The position numbers and the translations under genes are program-made. Shown piece after piece: positions 41,005 to 50,118 of a DNA stretch of 64,000 nucleotides. How positions within the stretch are numbered: the first letter of the stretch is position 1; each line of letters begins with the position of its first letter. The stretch spans positions 1 through 64,000 of the forward strand of contig DXEG01000037.1 of the NCBI GenBank assembly GCA_019115125.1. The letters run 5' to 3'. The notes beneath the pieces are model-generated. The model was not told the DNA's origin. It searched no databases and saw nothing but the letters and a program-made list of their open reading frames with translations. This DNA comes from Candidatus Blautia faecipullorum. Lineage in GTDB: Bacteria > Bacillota > Clostridia > Lachnospirales > Lachnospiraceae.

Positions 41005-42396
41005 ATGAAGCTTACAACAGTAAAAGAAATTTACAAGGAGCGGGAGAAGTTCCTGGATCAGGAAGTGTCTGTAGGCGGCTGGGTGCGCAGCGTCCGGGGC
41101 TCCAAGGCCTTTGGGTTCATTGTTCTTCATGACGGCTCCTGTTTTGACACTCTGCAGATCGTTTACCATGATTCCATGGAGAATTTTGCCGAGATCAGCA
41201 AGCTGAACGTGGGCGCGGCCATTATCGTGAAGGGTACGCTTGTGGCTACGCCGGAGGCGAAGCAGCCTTTTGAGATCCAGGCGGAGGAAGTGCAGGTAGA
41301 GGGGGCTTCCGCTCCGGATTATCCACTTCAGAAGAAACGACACACGATGGAATATCTTCGTACCATGACTCATTTAAGACCCAGGACGAACACCTTCCAG
41401 GCAGTGTTCCGCGTGCGTTCTCTGTGCGCTTATGCCATTCATAAATTTTTCCAGGAAAGAGGGTTTGTATATGTCCACACCCCGCTGATCACAGGAAGCG
41501 ACTGTGAGGGCGCGGGAGAAATGTTCCGCGTGACCACCCTGGATCCCAAGAATCCTCCGCTGGATGAGGAGGGAAATGTGGATTACAGCCAGGATTTCTT
41601 CGGAAAAGAGACCAACCTGACCGTCAGCGGCCAGTTAAACGGCGAGACCTATGCCCAGGCCTTCCGCAACATTTATACCTTTGGGCCGACATTCCGGGCT
41701 GAGAATTCTAATACTACCCGCCATGCGGCGGAGTTCTGGATGATCGAGCCGGAATGTGCCTTTGCGGATCTCAGCGACAATATGGATCTTGCGGAGGATA
41801 TGCTGAAATATATCATCCGCTATGTGCTGGAGAACGCACCCCAGGAAATGAATTTCTTTAATTCCTTTGTGGATAAAGGGCTTCTTGACCGCCTCAATCA
41901 TGTGCTGAATTCAGAATTCGGCCATGTGACCTATACGGAGGCTATTGAGCTTCTGGAGAAAAATAATGATAAATTTGACTATAAGGTGTTCTGGGGATGT
42001 GATCTTCAGACGGAGCATGAGCGTTACCTTACGGAGCAGATTTTCAAAAAACCGGTATTTGTCACCGATTATCCGAAGGAGATCAAAGCCTTCTATATGA
42101 AGCAGAACGACGACAATAAGACGGTCGCCGCTATGGACTGCCTTGTTCCGGGGATCGGAGAGATCATCGGAGGAAGCCAGAGAGAGGACGATTATGACAA
42201 GCTGAAGAACCGTATGGACGAGCTGGGGCTGAAGGCGGAGGATTATCAGTTTTACATGGATCTGCGCAAATACGGCTCCACCCGCCATTCAGGCTTCGGA
42301 CTTGGCTTTGAGCGCTGTGTGATGTATCTGACGGGAATGGGAAATATCAGGGATGTGATTCCTTTCCCCAGAACAGTCAACAACTGTGAATTATAA
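41005..42396 (+). CDS. asnS: Asparaginyl-tRNA synthetase
   Basis: 463 residues from ATG 41005 with AGAGGAAA upstream. Class IIb synthetase that charges tRNA-Asn. N-terminal OB-fold anticodon domain (about 15-105, [20 protein letters not shown]). The catalytic domain has motif 2 [23 protein letters not shown] (about 228-250) and motif 3 [16 protein letters not shown] (near 430). Length and spacing are usual. It is followed 10 bp later by the sbcD-like gene. Confidence 0.95.
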   Translation: MKLTTVKEIYKEREKFLDQEVSVGGWVRSVRGSKAFGFIVLHDGSCFDTLQIVYHDSMENFAEISKLNVGAAIIVKGTLVATPEAKQPFEIQAEEVQVEGASAPDYPLQKKRHTMEYLRTMTHLRPRTNTFQAVFRVRSLCAYAIHKFFQERGFVYVHTPLITGSDCEGAGEMFRVTTLDPKNPPLDEEGNVDYSQDFFGKETNLTVSGQLNGETYAQAFRNIYTFGPTFRAENSNTTRHAAEFWMIEPECAFADLSDNMDLAEDMLKYIIRYVLENAPQEMNFFNSFVDKGLLDRLNHVLNSEFGHVTYTEAIELLEKNNDKFDYKVFWGCDLQTEHERYLTEQIFKKPVFVTDYPKEIKAFYMKQNDDNKTVAAMDCLVPGIGEIIGGSQREDDYDKLKNRMDELGLKAEDYQFYMDLRKYGSTRHSGFGLGFERCVMYLTGMGNIRDVIPFPRTVNNCEL

Positions 42397-42406
42397 GGAG
42401 TAATAA

Positions 42407-43471
42407 ATGATAAGATTTATCCATCTTGCAGACGTACATTTAGGGGCGGCTCCGGACAGGGGGTGCCCCTGGAGCCGCGCGAGGGAGGAAGAAATCTGGG
42501 AGACATTCCGCCGGGTCATTGCGTCCATCAGCAGAGAACCGGTGGATTTGTTATTTATAGCCGGAGATCTTTTTCACCGCCAGCCCCTTTTGCGGGAGCT
42601 GAAGGAGGTAAATTACCTGTTCTCCACCATACCGGACACAAGAGTGTTTTTGATGGCCGGGAACCATGATCATATCCGGCAGAATTCCTTTTACAGAAAA
42701 TTTCCCTGGGAGCCTAACGTGACATTTTTTGAGGAGGAATCCCGAACCTGCGTAAAAGTGCCGGAGCTGAACGTCTTCGTATACGGTATGAGCTATCACC
42801 GCCAGGAGATCCGTGAAGCCCTGTATGACGCCTGGAGGCCGGAGGCCGAAGAGGGATTTCATGTGCTTCTGGCCCACGGGGGAGACGCGGATCACATTCC
42901 CATGGATGTGAAGCGCCTCTCGGCGGCAGGATTTGATTATCTTGCCCTGGGGCATATCCACAAGCCCCAGTCGGTTCTCCGGGGAAAAGCCGTTTATTCA
43001 GGAGCCCTGGAGCCCATTGACCGGAACGATATGGGAAAACACGGATATATTGAAGGCTCCTGGGAGAAAGGGAGAATGAGGCTGAAATTTATTCCTTTTG
43101 CCTGCAGAAGCTATCAGAATCTGGTGCTGACGCTGAGAGAGGATTCCACTCAGTACTCCCTTGAGGAAACGCTGAAAAATGAGATCATGACAAAAGGTGG
43201 CAAAAATATTTACAGGATCCTTCTCAGGGGACGGCGCGCCCCGGAGCTGGTGCTTCTCAGTGAAAGGCTGAAGCGTCTCGGCAATATCGTGGAGGTTCTG
43301 GACGAATCCGCTCCGGCCTATGACCTGGAAAAGCTTTACCGGAAGTACAGCGGCACTCTGATCGGCGATTATATCGCGTATTTCAGCGGCAGAGAAATTT
43401 CAGTAGTGGAGAAAAAGGCTCTTTATCACGGGCTTCAGGCATTGCTGGAGACAAGCATACTGAATCAGTGA
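42407..43471 (+). CDS. SbcD/YhaO-like DNA repair phosphoesterase
   Basis: 354 residues from ATG 42407. Calcineurin-like metallophosphoesterase motifs in order: FIHLADVHLGAA (residues 3-14), FIAGDLFHRQ, MAGNHDHIRQ, LLAHGGDADH and LALGHIHKPQ. A C-terminal ~100-residue capping region follows. This is the Mre11/SbcD nuclease family, in the YhaO subtype of Firmicutes. It is paired with the AAA ATPase gene 12 bp downstream, and together they likely process DNA ends. Confidence 0.88.
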   Translation: MIRFIHLADVHLGAAPDRGCPWSRAREEEIWETFRRVIASISREPVDLLFIAGDLFHRQPLLRELKEVNYLFSTIPDTRVFLMAGNHDHIRQNSFYRKFPWEPNVTFFEEESRTCVKVPELNVFVYGMSYHRQEIREALYDAWRPEAEEGFHVLLAHGGDADHIPMDVKRLSAAGFDYLALGHIHKPQSVLRGKAVYSGALEPIDRNDMGKHGYIEGSWEKGRMRLKFIPFACRSYQNLVLTLREDSTQYSLEETLKNEIMTKGGKNIYRILLRGRRAPELVLLSERLKRLGNIVEVLDESAPAYDLEKLYRKYSGTLIGDYIAYFSGREISVVEKKALYHGLQALLETSILNQ

Positions 43472-43483
43472 CAGGAAGAAATT

Positions 43484-45028
43484 ATGATCATAAAACGTAT
43501 TACTATCAAAAATTTTGGCAAACTTCATAACAGGACTCTGGAATTTTCTCCGGGTATGAATGTGCTTTACGGAGAGAACGAGAGCGGCAAGACCACGACC
43601 CACACCTTTGTAAAAAGTATGCTTTACGGGATTCACAGGCAGAGGGGAAGGGCGGCCAGAAAGGACGCCTATACGATTTATCTTCCCTGGGAGAATCCGT
43701 CGGTTTACGGAGGAACACTGTGGTTTGAGAGCGGCGGAAAAAGCTTTCGTCTCACGAGAAATTTCTATAAAGACGATCTCCAAAGCCAGCTTCTCTGCGA
43801 GGACGACGGAGAGCTGCTGGATATAGAGCAGGGAGATCTGGACGCGGTTCTTGGAGGAGTCAGCGAAACTGTTTATGAAAATACTGTTTCCATAGCGCAG
43901 TTAAAAAGTACCACCGGCGTGGAGCTGGTGAGAGAGGTTCAGAATTATATGGCCAGCTACCAGGGGGCCGGGGACAGCTCCGTGGATCTTGGACGGACGG
44001 CCCAGATGTTGAAGATGAACAGAAAAGGCTTCCAGGTTCAGGCGGACCGGCGTCGGAAGGAAAATGAGAAGGAAAAAGCGAGGCTTGCTTCCAATATGGA
44101 ATATATCCAGAAAGAACTGGAGGATCTGGAGGAAAAGAACGAACAGACAGCGGAGCAGGAAAAAATGCTTTATGTCGGCGGCGGGGAAAATGAACCCAGC
44201 GTCCTGGACGAGCGTCTGGAGCTTCTGGAAAAGCAGCTTGGGAAGCAAAAAGCAGTCCAGCTTCTGACAGCGGCTGCCGCGGCGGTCTGCGCGGCAGTTC
44301 TTTACCTGTTTCTCCGCCAGCCTTTGCTTTGTATCCTTCCGGTGTTCGCCGGAGCGCTGGCGCTGCTTGTGGAGGAGAGCCTGAAAAGGCGTATATCGGC
44401 GGAAGCTGAAAAAAGAAAACGTCAGAGGAGCCGCCTGAATGAAAAGCGGGAAAAGCTCCGGTGGAACAGAGAGAAAATCGAAGAAGAAAAAAAAGAAAAG
44501 CTTACCGCTCTGTCGAACCTTGCGGAGGAATATCAGGAAGCTGAGGACCATGCCTATCTTCCCCTTGCTGAGGAGCTGGAAATAGAATCTCTTGAGCTTG
44601 CCATGAAGACCATAGAAATGCTTTCGCGGGACATACACAGGCAGGTTGGGGGCCGGCTGCGGAGAAGGACTTCGCAGATCCTCAGTGAGATCACAGGCGG
44701 AAAATATACCGAGATCCTTATGGACGCGGAGCTTCGCATGACGGTGAATACCGAAGGACGCACGGTTTCCCTGGAGCATCTGAGCCGGGGGACGGTGGAG
44801 CAGATTTATTTTGCCCTTCGCATGGCGGCTGGGGAGCTTCTCTGCGGAGAAGAGCGTTTTCCGGTGATCCTGGACGAGGTATTCGGCATGTATGACGAGG
44901 AGCGCCTGGCGGCGGTGCTCTCCTGGCTGGCAAAGGAAAACAGGCAGGTGATCATATGTACCTGCCGGCAGAGAGAAATGGAAATTTTGGAAAAACTGAA
45001 CATTCCCTTTTCAAAGGCGTCGCTGTAG
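43484..45028 (+). CDS. SbcC/YhaN-like AAA ATPase with internal membrane segment
   Basis: 514 residues from ATG 43484. N-terminal half-ATPase (IKNFGKLHNRTLEFSPGMNV, Walker A YGENESGKTTT at about 25-35). Coiled coil at about 175-250, then two hydrophobic segments around 265-303 (LLTAAAAAVCAAVLYLFL; LLCILPVFAGALALL) and a second coil. The C-terminal half has signature LSRGTVEQIYFALRMAAGEL and Walker B FPVILDEVFGMYDEER. SMC-like architecture, much shorter than SbcC (about 1000). The membrane hairpin in the middle of the coils matches YhaN of Bacillus. It works with the nuclease encoded before it. Confidence 0.85.
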   Translation: MIIKRITIKNFGKLHNRTLEFSPGMNVLYGENESGKTTTHTFVKSMLYGIHRQRGRAARKDAYTIYLPWENPSVYGGTLWFESGGKSFRLTRNFYKDDLQSQLLCEDDGELLDIEQGDLDAVLGGVSETVYENTVSIAQLKSTTGVELVREVQNYMASYQGAGDSSVDLGRTAQMLKMNRKGFQVQADRRRKENEKEKARLASNMEYIQKELEDLEEKNEQTAEQEKMLYVGGGENEPSVLDERLELLEKQLGKQKAVQLLTAAAAAVCAAVLYLFLRQPLLCILPVFAGALALLVEESLKRRISAEAEKRKRQRSRLNEKREKLRWNREKIEEEKKEKLTALSNLAEEYQEAEDHAYLPLAEELEIESLELAMKTIEMLSRDIHRQVGGRLRRRTSQILSEITGGKYTEILMDAELRMTVNTEGRTVSLEHLSRGTVEQIYFALRMAAGELLCGEERFPVILDEVFGMYDEERLAAVLSWLAKENRQVIICTCRQREMEILEKLNIPFSKASL

Positions 45029-45052
45029 AAGAGGATCGGCTAAAGAAAAAGG

Positions 45053-45107
45053 AGCCGGAACCGGAACGCAGGAAAGCATTTCCTGTATCCGGGGCCGGCT
45101 TCGTTTT
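45053..45107. terminator. Terminator between convergent sbcC-like and prs genes
   Basis: Nested arms AGCCGG-aa-CCGG ... CCGG-gg-CCGGCT around GCAGGAAA / TTTCCTGT, ending in TTCGTTTTTT on the plus strand. It starts 25 bp after the ATPase stop and abuts the prs stop codon. Confidence 0.75.
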
Positions 45108-46292
45108 TTACTGATAACGGGCCATGTAGTTGTTTACGCAGTTCTTGATTCTGTCTACCGGGTTCAGCAGATGGCTGACAGACATATCATGATTCAGGGT
45201 ATCGATGATCAGCGCGATATATTTGCTCATATCACAGTCAATATACCAGGGCTTTTCCAGAAGCTCCGGCGTCTGGTATACGAGGTTGGTGGTGAGAACC
45301 TTGTCGAAAAGTCCTCTGCTGTAAGCGTCGTCGAATTTTTCCAGGCCGTCGGTGAACAGTCCGAAGGTAGAGCAGATATAGATCCTTCCGGCGCCGCGCT
45401 TTTTCAGAAGAGCCGCGGTTTCAATGACCGTGTTGCCGGAAGAAATCATGTCGTCGATGAGGATCATATCCTTGCCCTCCAGCTTCGGTCCGAGAAACTC
45501 ATAGGCCGCGATGGGGTGGCGTCCGTTGCTGGAACGGCGGGAATAATCCAGACGCTTGTAGTACATACCCATGTCTACCCCAAGGATGTTGGCCAGATAA
45601 ATGGCCCGTCCCATACTTCCCTCGTCGGGGCTGATGATCATGAAATGCTCGTTGTCAATGTGCAGCCCTTCCTCGTGATTCAGAAGAGCCTTGATAAACT
45701 GATAGGAAGGCTGGACGGTTTCGAAGCCGTGAAGAGGAGTGGCGTTCTGTACTCTGGCGTCATGAGCGTCAAAGGTGATGATATTTTCCACGCCCATACT
45801 GGTCAGCTCCTGCAGCGCTGTGGCGCAGTCCAGAGATTCGCGGCCCACACGCTTGCTCTGACGGCTCTCATAAAGATAGGGCATAATAACGTTGACTCTT
45901 CTTGCCTTACCGCCGATCGCGCCGATGACACGCTTCAGATCCTGAAAATGATCATCCGGAGACATCAGATTCGTAAAGCCGCTGATGCGGTATGTGAGGC
46001 TGTAATTGCACACGTCTACCATCAGGTAGATATCATCGCCGCGGACAGATTCTGTGATAACGGATTTTCCTTCGCCGGATCCGAAACGGGGATTCTGGAC
46101 GCCGACAATAAAAGAGTCTCTCTGATAACCCTCGAAGGCGAAGGAATCCATTTCTTTGTGGTTCCGGTCGTTTCTCCATTTCACAAGCCAGTCGTTGACC
46201 TTGGCTCCCAGTGTCTGGCAGCTTTCCAGGGGGATCAGCCCCAGCCGTCCTACAGGAAGTGTCGTCAATTCTTTGGTTCGTAACTGTGCCAT
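45108..46292 (-). CDS. prs: Ribose-phosphate pyrophosphokinase (long form)
   Basis: 394 residues from ATG 46292. It makes PRPP from ribose-5-phosphate and ATP. Landmarks: YLYESRQSKR (ATP site), DAHDARVQN, and the PRPP-binding loop DMILIDDMISSGNTVIETA at about 276-294. It is about 75 residues longer than the usual 315-residue Prs, with additional N-terminal sequence (FAFEGYQRDSFIVGVQNPRFGSGEG). A variant subfamily in Clostridia is likely. It is separated from dnaI by only 3 bp, so it belongs to the dnaD-dnaI-prs operon. Confidence 0.85.
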   Translation of the reverse strand: MAQLRTKELTTLPVGRLGLIPLESCQTLGAKVNDWLVKWRNDRNHKEMDSFAFEGYQRDSFIVGVQNPRFGSGEGKSVITESVRGDDIYLMVDVCNYSLTYRISGFTNLMSPDDHFQDLKRVIGAIGGKARRVNVIMPYLYESRQSKRVGRESLDCATALQELTSMGVENIITFDAHDARVQNATPLHGFETVQPSYQFIKALLNHEEGLHIDNEHFMIISPDEGSMGRAIYLANILGVDMGMYYKRLDYSRRSSNGRHPIAAYEFLGPKLEGKDMILIDDMISSGNTVIETAALLKKRGAGRIYICSTFGLFTDGLEKFDDAYSRGLFDKVLTTNLVYQTPELLEKPWYIDCDMSKYIALIIDTLNHDMSVSHLLNPVDRIKNCVNNYMARYQ

Positions 46293-46295
46293 TCT

Positions 46296-47285
46296 TTATT
46301 TTCCTCCTAAAAATATTTTCTGTATACGGATATCCTTTCCAATCAGCTTGATCATCTGGAAATTGCTGGCGATCCTGGAGAAGGTTCTCTCCGAGTAGGC
46401 CGCCGAAAAATCCTCAAGCTTCAGATTGGTGGAAATAATGGTTGATCTGCGCCGTGTAAGCCGTTCGTTGATACAAAAAAACAACTCTGAAGACACAAAG
46501 CTGTTGGTAAGCTCTGTTCCCAGATCGTCGATGATCAGAAGATCGCAGTCATAAATAAAATCTTCTTCCTGATCAGCCCCGGGCTTTCGCGAAAACGTAC
46601 TGTGAGCCAGTCTGTCAAACAGATCGTAGGCAGAAAAATAAAGCACACAGTGAGACGTTTTGAGGAGTTCGCCGGCAATGCAGTGAGAAAGAAAGGTTTT
46701 GCCGACTCCGGTACTGCCGTAGAGAAACAGATTCTGGAACCGGGAGTCAAAATTTCTCACAAAATTCCAGGCGCCGTCATAGGCGCGTCTGGCCGTATCC
46801 CGGGCAGTCAGTCCCGTTGCTTCGTTTTTTATTGTATCAGAATACCAGTCAAAAGAAAAGTGTTCAAAATTTTCTTTTTCCAGAATCTCCCTGAGATTGG
46901 ACTGCGCATACAGAAGTTCAATTTCGGCTTTTTTAAAACAGGAGCATTTTTTGTTCCCGATATAGCCGGTGTCCTGGCAGAGAGGACAGACGTAATGCGG
47001 CTCCAGATAATCCGGGGAAAATCCATTCTCCCTCAGCAGGGAAAGACGCTCCTCTGCCAGAAGCGCCACTTCTTTTTTCAGGCCGTCCACAGAGCCTTCG
47101 CCGTTCTGGATCAGATCCCGGGCTCTGCGCGCGCTCAGGGAGGCTACCTCACCGTCGATCTCAGCCAGCCGGGGAACCCTGAGGAAAGCCTCCTGCCTGC
47201 GTTCCTCCAGCTCTCTGCGGGTCCGGGACTGTCTGCGGCTGTATTCTCTCATAATGATGTCGTACTGAAAATTTTGTAAAGCCAC
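46296..47285 (-). CDS. DnaI/DnaC-type helicase loader ATPase
   Basis: 329 residues from GTG 47285 with AAGGAGGG upstream. N-terminal helical region (residues 1-95) and four Cys in HYVCPLCQDTGYIGNKKCSC (about 98-117), a zinc-binding module as in DnaI. AAA+ core: Walker A YGSTGVGKTFLSHCIAGELL (about 178), Walker B DLLIIDDLGTE (about 239), sensor TRRRSTIISTNL, arginine finger ERTFSRIASNF. It loads the replicative helicase with DnaD. Operon partner of dnaD. Confidence 0.9.
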   Translation of the reverse strand: MALQNFQYDIIMREYSRRQSRTRRELEERRQEAFLRVPRLAEIDGEVASLSARRARDLIQNGEGSVDGLKKEVALLAEERLSLLRENGFSPDYLEPHYVCPLCQDTGYIGNKKCSCFKKAEIELLYAQSNLREILEKENFEHFSFDWYSDTIKNEATGLTARDTARRAYDGAWNFVRNFDSRFQNLFLYGSTGVGKTFLSHCIAGELLKTSHCVLYFSAYDLFDRLAHSTFSRKPGADQEEDFIYDCDLLIIDDLGTELTNSFVSSELFFCINERLTRRRSTIISTNLKLEDFSAAYSERTFSRIASNFQMIKLIGKDIRIQKIFLGGK

Positions 47286-47295
47286 GTTGCCCTCC

Positions 47296-48336
47296 TTACT
47301 GTTGGTTCAGCAGACGTTTTTCATATTCCTCAAAGTTATATTCCCTCTGCTGGAAGTTATTGAAGCGATTGGCGGAAGCCGCCGTCTGCCGGGCGGGCTT
47401 CTTTTCCTGGCGCTGTTTTTTGTGCTCCACGTCCAGAAGGCGGATATCGTCCAGATTATTTACCTGTTTTTTCTTCCAGCCCTCCAGGATCTTATCTGTA
47501 TACTGGAAGCTGGCCTGGCCTGTCTGCAGGATCGTTCTGGAGCAGGCCTCCTGGATGATCTCCAGAGAGAAGCCGTAGGTTTTCAGCCAGGTGTCCATAA
47601 GGGTGATCTCTGTTTCCACCGGGCTTCGGTTGGTGATGCCGAGAGCCTTCAAAATAGTATAGTAATCCCGGCTGTAGCGGGCGTTTGCTTTTTTTGCGTC
47701 CGCCACAGAGACGATTCCCTCTCCGGCCCATGCCAGGGCTACTGTTTCTATGTAGCGGATGCTTCTGTGATTCCGGCTGACGCAGTATTCGATCAGGTAC
47801 TCTATAAGATCGGCGGAAAAGCTGAGGCCGTCATAGAAAAACAGGATTTTCTGAACCTCTGTGGGGGTCAGTGTTTTTCCGAGGTACTGTTCGGCTATAT
47901 ACAAAAGCTGAACGATTTCTTCGTTCTGCTTCAGCTCCTTCACCCGCTCCGGAGTCAGCGGCGCCGGCTTCAGGGAAGGCTTCTGCTCCGCGGAGCGCTG
48001 GGACGGGATATCGGTATGTTCGGCGGGTGCCGCCTTTTTCTGAGGATCGAGCAGGGTAATACCGCTCAGACGCTGGCCGTCGGTGAATTCCAAAGCGACG
48101 AGATTCTGACGGGCCCAGTACTTCAGCCCCCGCAATATATCCCTTTCCGTACAGAGAAGGCGGTCGGCCATTTCCTCCAGACTGAAAGAAACCGGGGCGT
48201 CAGTCATAGTCCGCAGGAGATAGATATAAACCTTTACGAACTCTCCGTTAGCCTCGGGCATATAATCGTCTATAAATATATTCGATAAAAGCGTTGCCTC
48301 CTGCCGGGAGGGGCTTTTTAGTGTGATCATACTCAT
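47296..48336 (-). CDS. DnaD domain primosomal protein
   Basis: 346 residues. ATG 48336 or 48330; no strong ribosome binding site for either. N-terminal winged-helix domain (about 1-100, VYIYLLRTMTDAPVSFSLEEMADRLLCTERDI). Variable linker. Two DnaB2/DnaD C-terminal domains (about 130-300), including QNEEIVQLLYIAEQYLGKTLTPTEVQKILFFYDGLSFSADLIEYLIEYC and ILKALGITNRSPVETEITLMDTWLKTYGFS. It bridges DnaA-bound or stalled-fork DNA to the loader DnaI. Eleven bases before dnaI. Confidence 0.88.
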   Translation of the reverse strand: MSMITLKSPSRQEATLLSNIFIDDYMPEANGEFVKVYIYLLRTMTDAPVSFSLEEMADRLLCTERDILRGLKYWARQNLVALEFTDGQRLSGITLLDPQKKAAPAEHTDIPSQRSAEQKPSLKPAPLTPERVKELKQNEEIVQLLYIAEQYLGKTLTPTEVQKILFFYDGLSFSADLIEYLIEYCVSRNHRSIRYIETVALAWAGEGIVSVADAKKANARYSRDYYTILKALGITNRSPVETEITLMDTWLKTYGFSLEIIQEACSRTILQTGQASFQYTDKILEGWKKKQVNNLDDIRLLDVEHKKQRQEKKPARQTAASANRFNNFQQREYNFEEYEKRLLNQQ

Positions 48337-48368
48337 GTATCATCGCTCGCTTTCTGAATCTGATAAAA

Positions 48369-48452
48369 AGTAACAGTCCGGCCCGCGTCATCCGCGAAAC
48401 CGCGCTGCGTGCTTACTGTGGCTAACGCCGCCGTATGGCTGAACTGCTACGA
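48369..48452 (-). repeat. Leader element shared with mtnN (copy 2)
   Basis: Read on the minus strand, the direction of dnaD: GTAGCAGTTCAGCCATACGG..., core AGCCACAGTAAGCACGCAGC then GCGGTTTCGCG, end GGACTGTTAC followed by TTTTTATC. The ends pair over about 11 of 12 positions. Here the whole element plus TTTTT looks like a terminator-ended structure inside the dnaD leader. Copy 1 is at 32694-32788, before mtnN, in the same sense. Confidence 0.65.
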
Positions 48453-48478
48453 TAAAAACAGGGATTTTGGTCGTCCTT

Positions 48479-48507
48479 AGTATAGCATAAGATTTTTTAA
48501 ATGAGAA
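48479..48507 (-). promoter_or_regulatory. Promoter of dnaD-dnaI-prs operon
   Basis: Minus strand: TTCTCA (48502-48507), 17-nt spacer, TATACT (48479-48484). Transcription would start near 48472, so the repeated element 48369-48452 lies within the 5' leader. Confidence 0.55.
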
Positions 48508-48527
48508 TAGGGTTTTTTCCGGGGAGG

Positions 48528-48738
48528 ATTTTCCACAGGAGTTTGTGGATAATGTGGATAATGTGGAAAAGAGAAAAAGATTAAAATTATGGGTAACTGC
48601 GAAAAACCGCGGAAAATGTTACAATTACATGAAATAAAGGCGAAAATGTTGCAGAATTATGTCGAGCAACAGCGGTAAAAAAATCCACATGCCATGCAGC
48701 GGAAAAAATGTGCATAAGCATGTGGATAATGTGGATAA
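48528..48738. promoter_or_regulatory. Cluster of DnaA boxes
   Basis: Perfect 9-mers TGTGGATAA (complement of TTATCCACA) occur in tandem at 48544-48552 and 48553-48561, and again at 48721-48729 and 48730-48738. One-mismatch or two-mismatch boxes are at 48562-48570 (TGTGGAAAA), 48709-48717 (TGTGCATAA), 48528-48536 (TTTTCCACA) and 48681-48689 (AAATCCACA, other strand). About 210 bp, A+T-rich in the middle. It lies directly upstream of the dnaD promoter and abuts, partly overlapping, the 3' end of murC. It may control the operon, store DnaA, or take part in replication control. Confidence 0.75.
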
Positions 48739-50118
48739 CTATTTTCCGAGGAGCTGTTCCCCAATGTTTACAACATCTCCGGCGCCCATAGTTATCAACA
48801 GGTCGCCCTGTGTACAATTTTCTAATAAAAAGTTTTCGATCTCGTCAAAAGTAGGGAAGTATTCGCAGGGAGTTCCAAGAGCGGCAATCTCTTTTCTCAG
48901 ATCGTCTGAGGAAATTCCAAGCGTATCCGTCTCGCGGGCGGCATAAATATCAGCCAGCACTACATGATCCGCCAGTGTCAGAGCGCGGGCGAATTCCGGC
49001 AGAAGAGCCTTGGTGCGGGTATATGTATGGGGCTGGAATACGCACCATAGCTTCTGATGAGGATAATTGGCCGCCGCGTGGAGGGTGGCTTCGATCTCGG
49101 TGGGATGATGGGCGTAATCGTCAATGATGGTGACGCCCCCTACCGTCCCCTTGTACTGGAACCGGCGGTCAGTCCCTGTGAAATCCGACAGGCCCCCGGC
49201 GATCTCCTCCCAGGACAGGTCAAGAAGGCGTCCTGCGGCTATGGAAGCCAGCGCGTTGGATACATTGTGGACGCCCGGAACCTTCAGGGAACAGCTTCCC
49301 AGGGTTTCGCCCTTATATTTCGCGGTAAAGGACGCGTGCCCGAACTGGTCGTAACGGATATCGGAAGCGCTGTAGTCGCCGGGCTGCTCCAGCCCGTAGG
49401 TGATAACCCCGCAGGGAAGATCTCTGACAATGGATTCATATTCAGGCGTGTCCGCGTTGATGATCAGCGTGCCGTCCTCCGGAAGAAGCTGGGCGAAGCG
49501 TCGGAAGGAACTGCGGATATCGTCGATATCCTTAAAAAAGTCCAGATGATCCGCATCTATGTTCAGGATGATGCTGATTTTCGGGAAAAAGCTTAAAAAG
49601 CTGTTGGTATATTCGCAGGCCTCTGTCAGGAAGGTCCCGGAGTTTCCGACGCGGATATTGCCGCCGATGGCGGGAAGGATCCCCCCCACGCTGATGGTGG
49701 GATCGCAGCCGCCTTTCAGCAGGATGTGGGAAAGCATGGAGGTTGTGGTGGTTTTTCCGTGTGTGCCGGCCACCGCCACAGGCGTGTCATAATTGCGCAT
49801 GATCTGTCCGAGAAGCTCCGCTCTGGTAAGCATGGGAAGCTCCCGCTCTTTCGCGCGGGCATATTCAGGATTATCGGGATGAATGGCGGCTGTATATACG
49901 ACCACATCTACGGAATCGCCGATATTGGAAGCCCGCTGTCCGTAGTAGATCCTGGCGCCTTTTTCCTCCAGTGATTTTGTCAGGGCGCTCTCCCTGGCAT
50001 CGGATCCGGAAATGCGGAACCCTTCTTCCAGAAGGATCTCCGCCAGACCGCTCATGCTGATGCCGCCGATACCGATGAAATGGACGGAGAGCGGTTTGTG
50101 AAAGTCTATCTGATACAT
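48739..50118 (-). CDS. murC: MurC, UDP-MurNAc--L-alanine ligase
   Basis: 459 residues from ATG 50118 (AGGAGAT upstream). It adds L-Ala to UDP-MurNAc. N-terminal Rossmann domain HFIGIGGISMSGLAEILLEEG (about 14-34), ATP loop VAVAGTHGKTTTTSMLSHIL (about 112), NIDADHLDFFKDIDDI, C-terminal VIDDYAHHPTEIEATL (about 329) and YAARETD. Full length. It stands apart from other mur genes. The stop is within one base of the last DnaA box. Confidence 0.95.
   Translation of the reverse strand: MYQIDFHKPLSVHFIGIGGISMSGLAEILLEEGFRISGSDARESALTKSLEEKGARIYYGQRASNIGDSVDVVVYTAAIHPDNPEYARAKERELPMLTRAELLGQIMRNYDTPVAVAGTHGKTTTTSMLSHILLKGGCDPTISVGGILPAIGGNIRVGNSGTFLTEACEYTNSFLSFFPKISIILNIDADHLDFFKDIDDIRSSFRRFAQLLPEDGTLIINADTPEYESIVRDLPCGVITYGLEQPGDYSASDIRYDQFGHASFTAKYKGETLGSCSLKVPGVHNVSNALASIAAGRLLDLSWEEIAGGLSDFTGTDRRFQYKGTVGGVTIIDDYAHHPTEIEATLHAAANYPHQKLWCVFQPHTYTRTKALLPEFARALTLADHVVLADIYAARETDTLGISSDDLRKEIAALGTPCEYFPTFDEIENFLLENCTQGDLLITMGAGDVVNIGEQLLGK

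Noticed and set aside
48528..48738. Chromosomal oriC
   Set aside because: The DnaA boxes are convincing, but dnaA, dnaN, rpmH and rnpA, which usually flank oriC in Firmicutes, are absent. The cluster is kept as a DnaA-binding region only.
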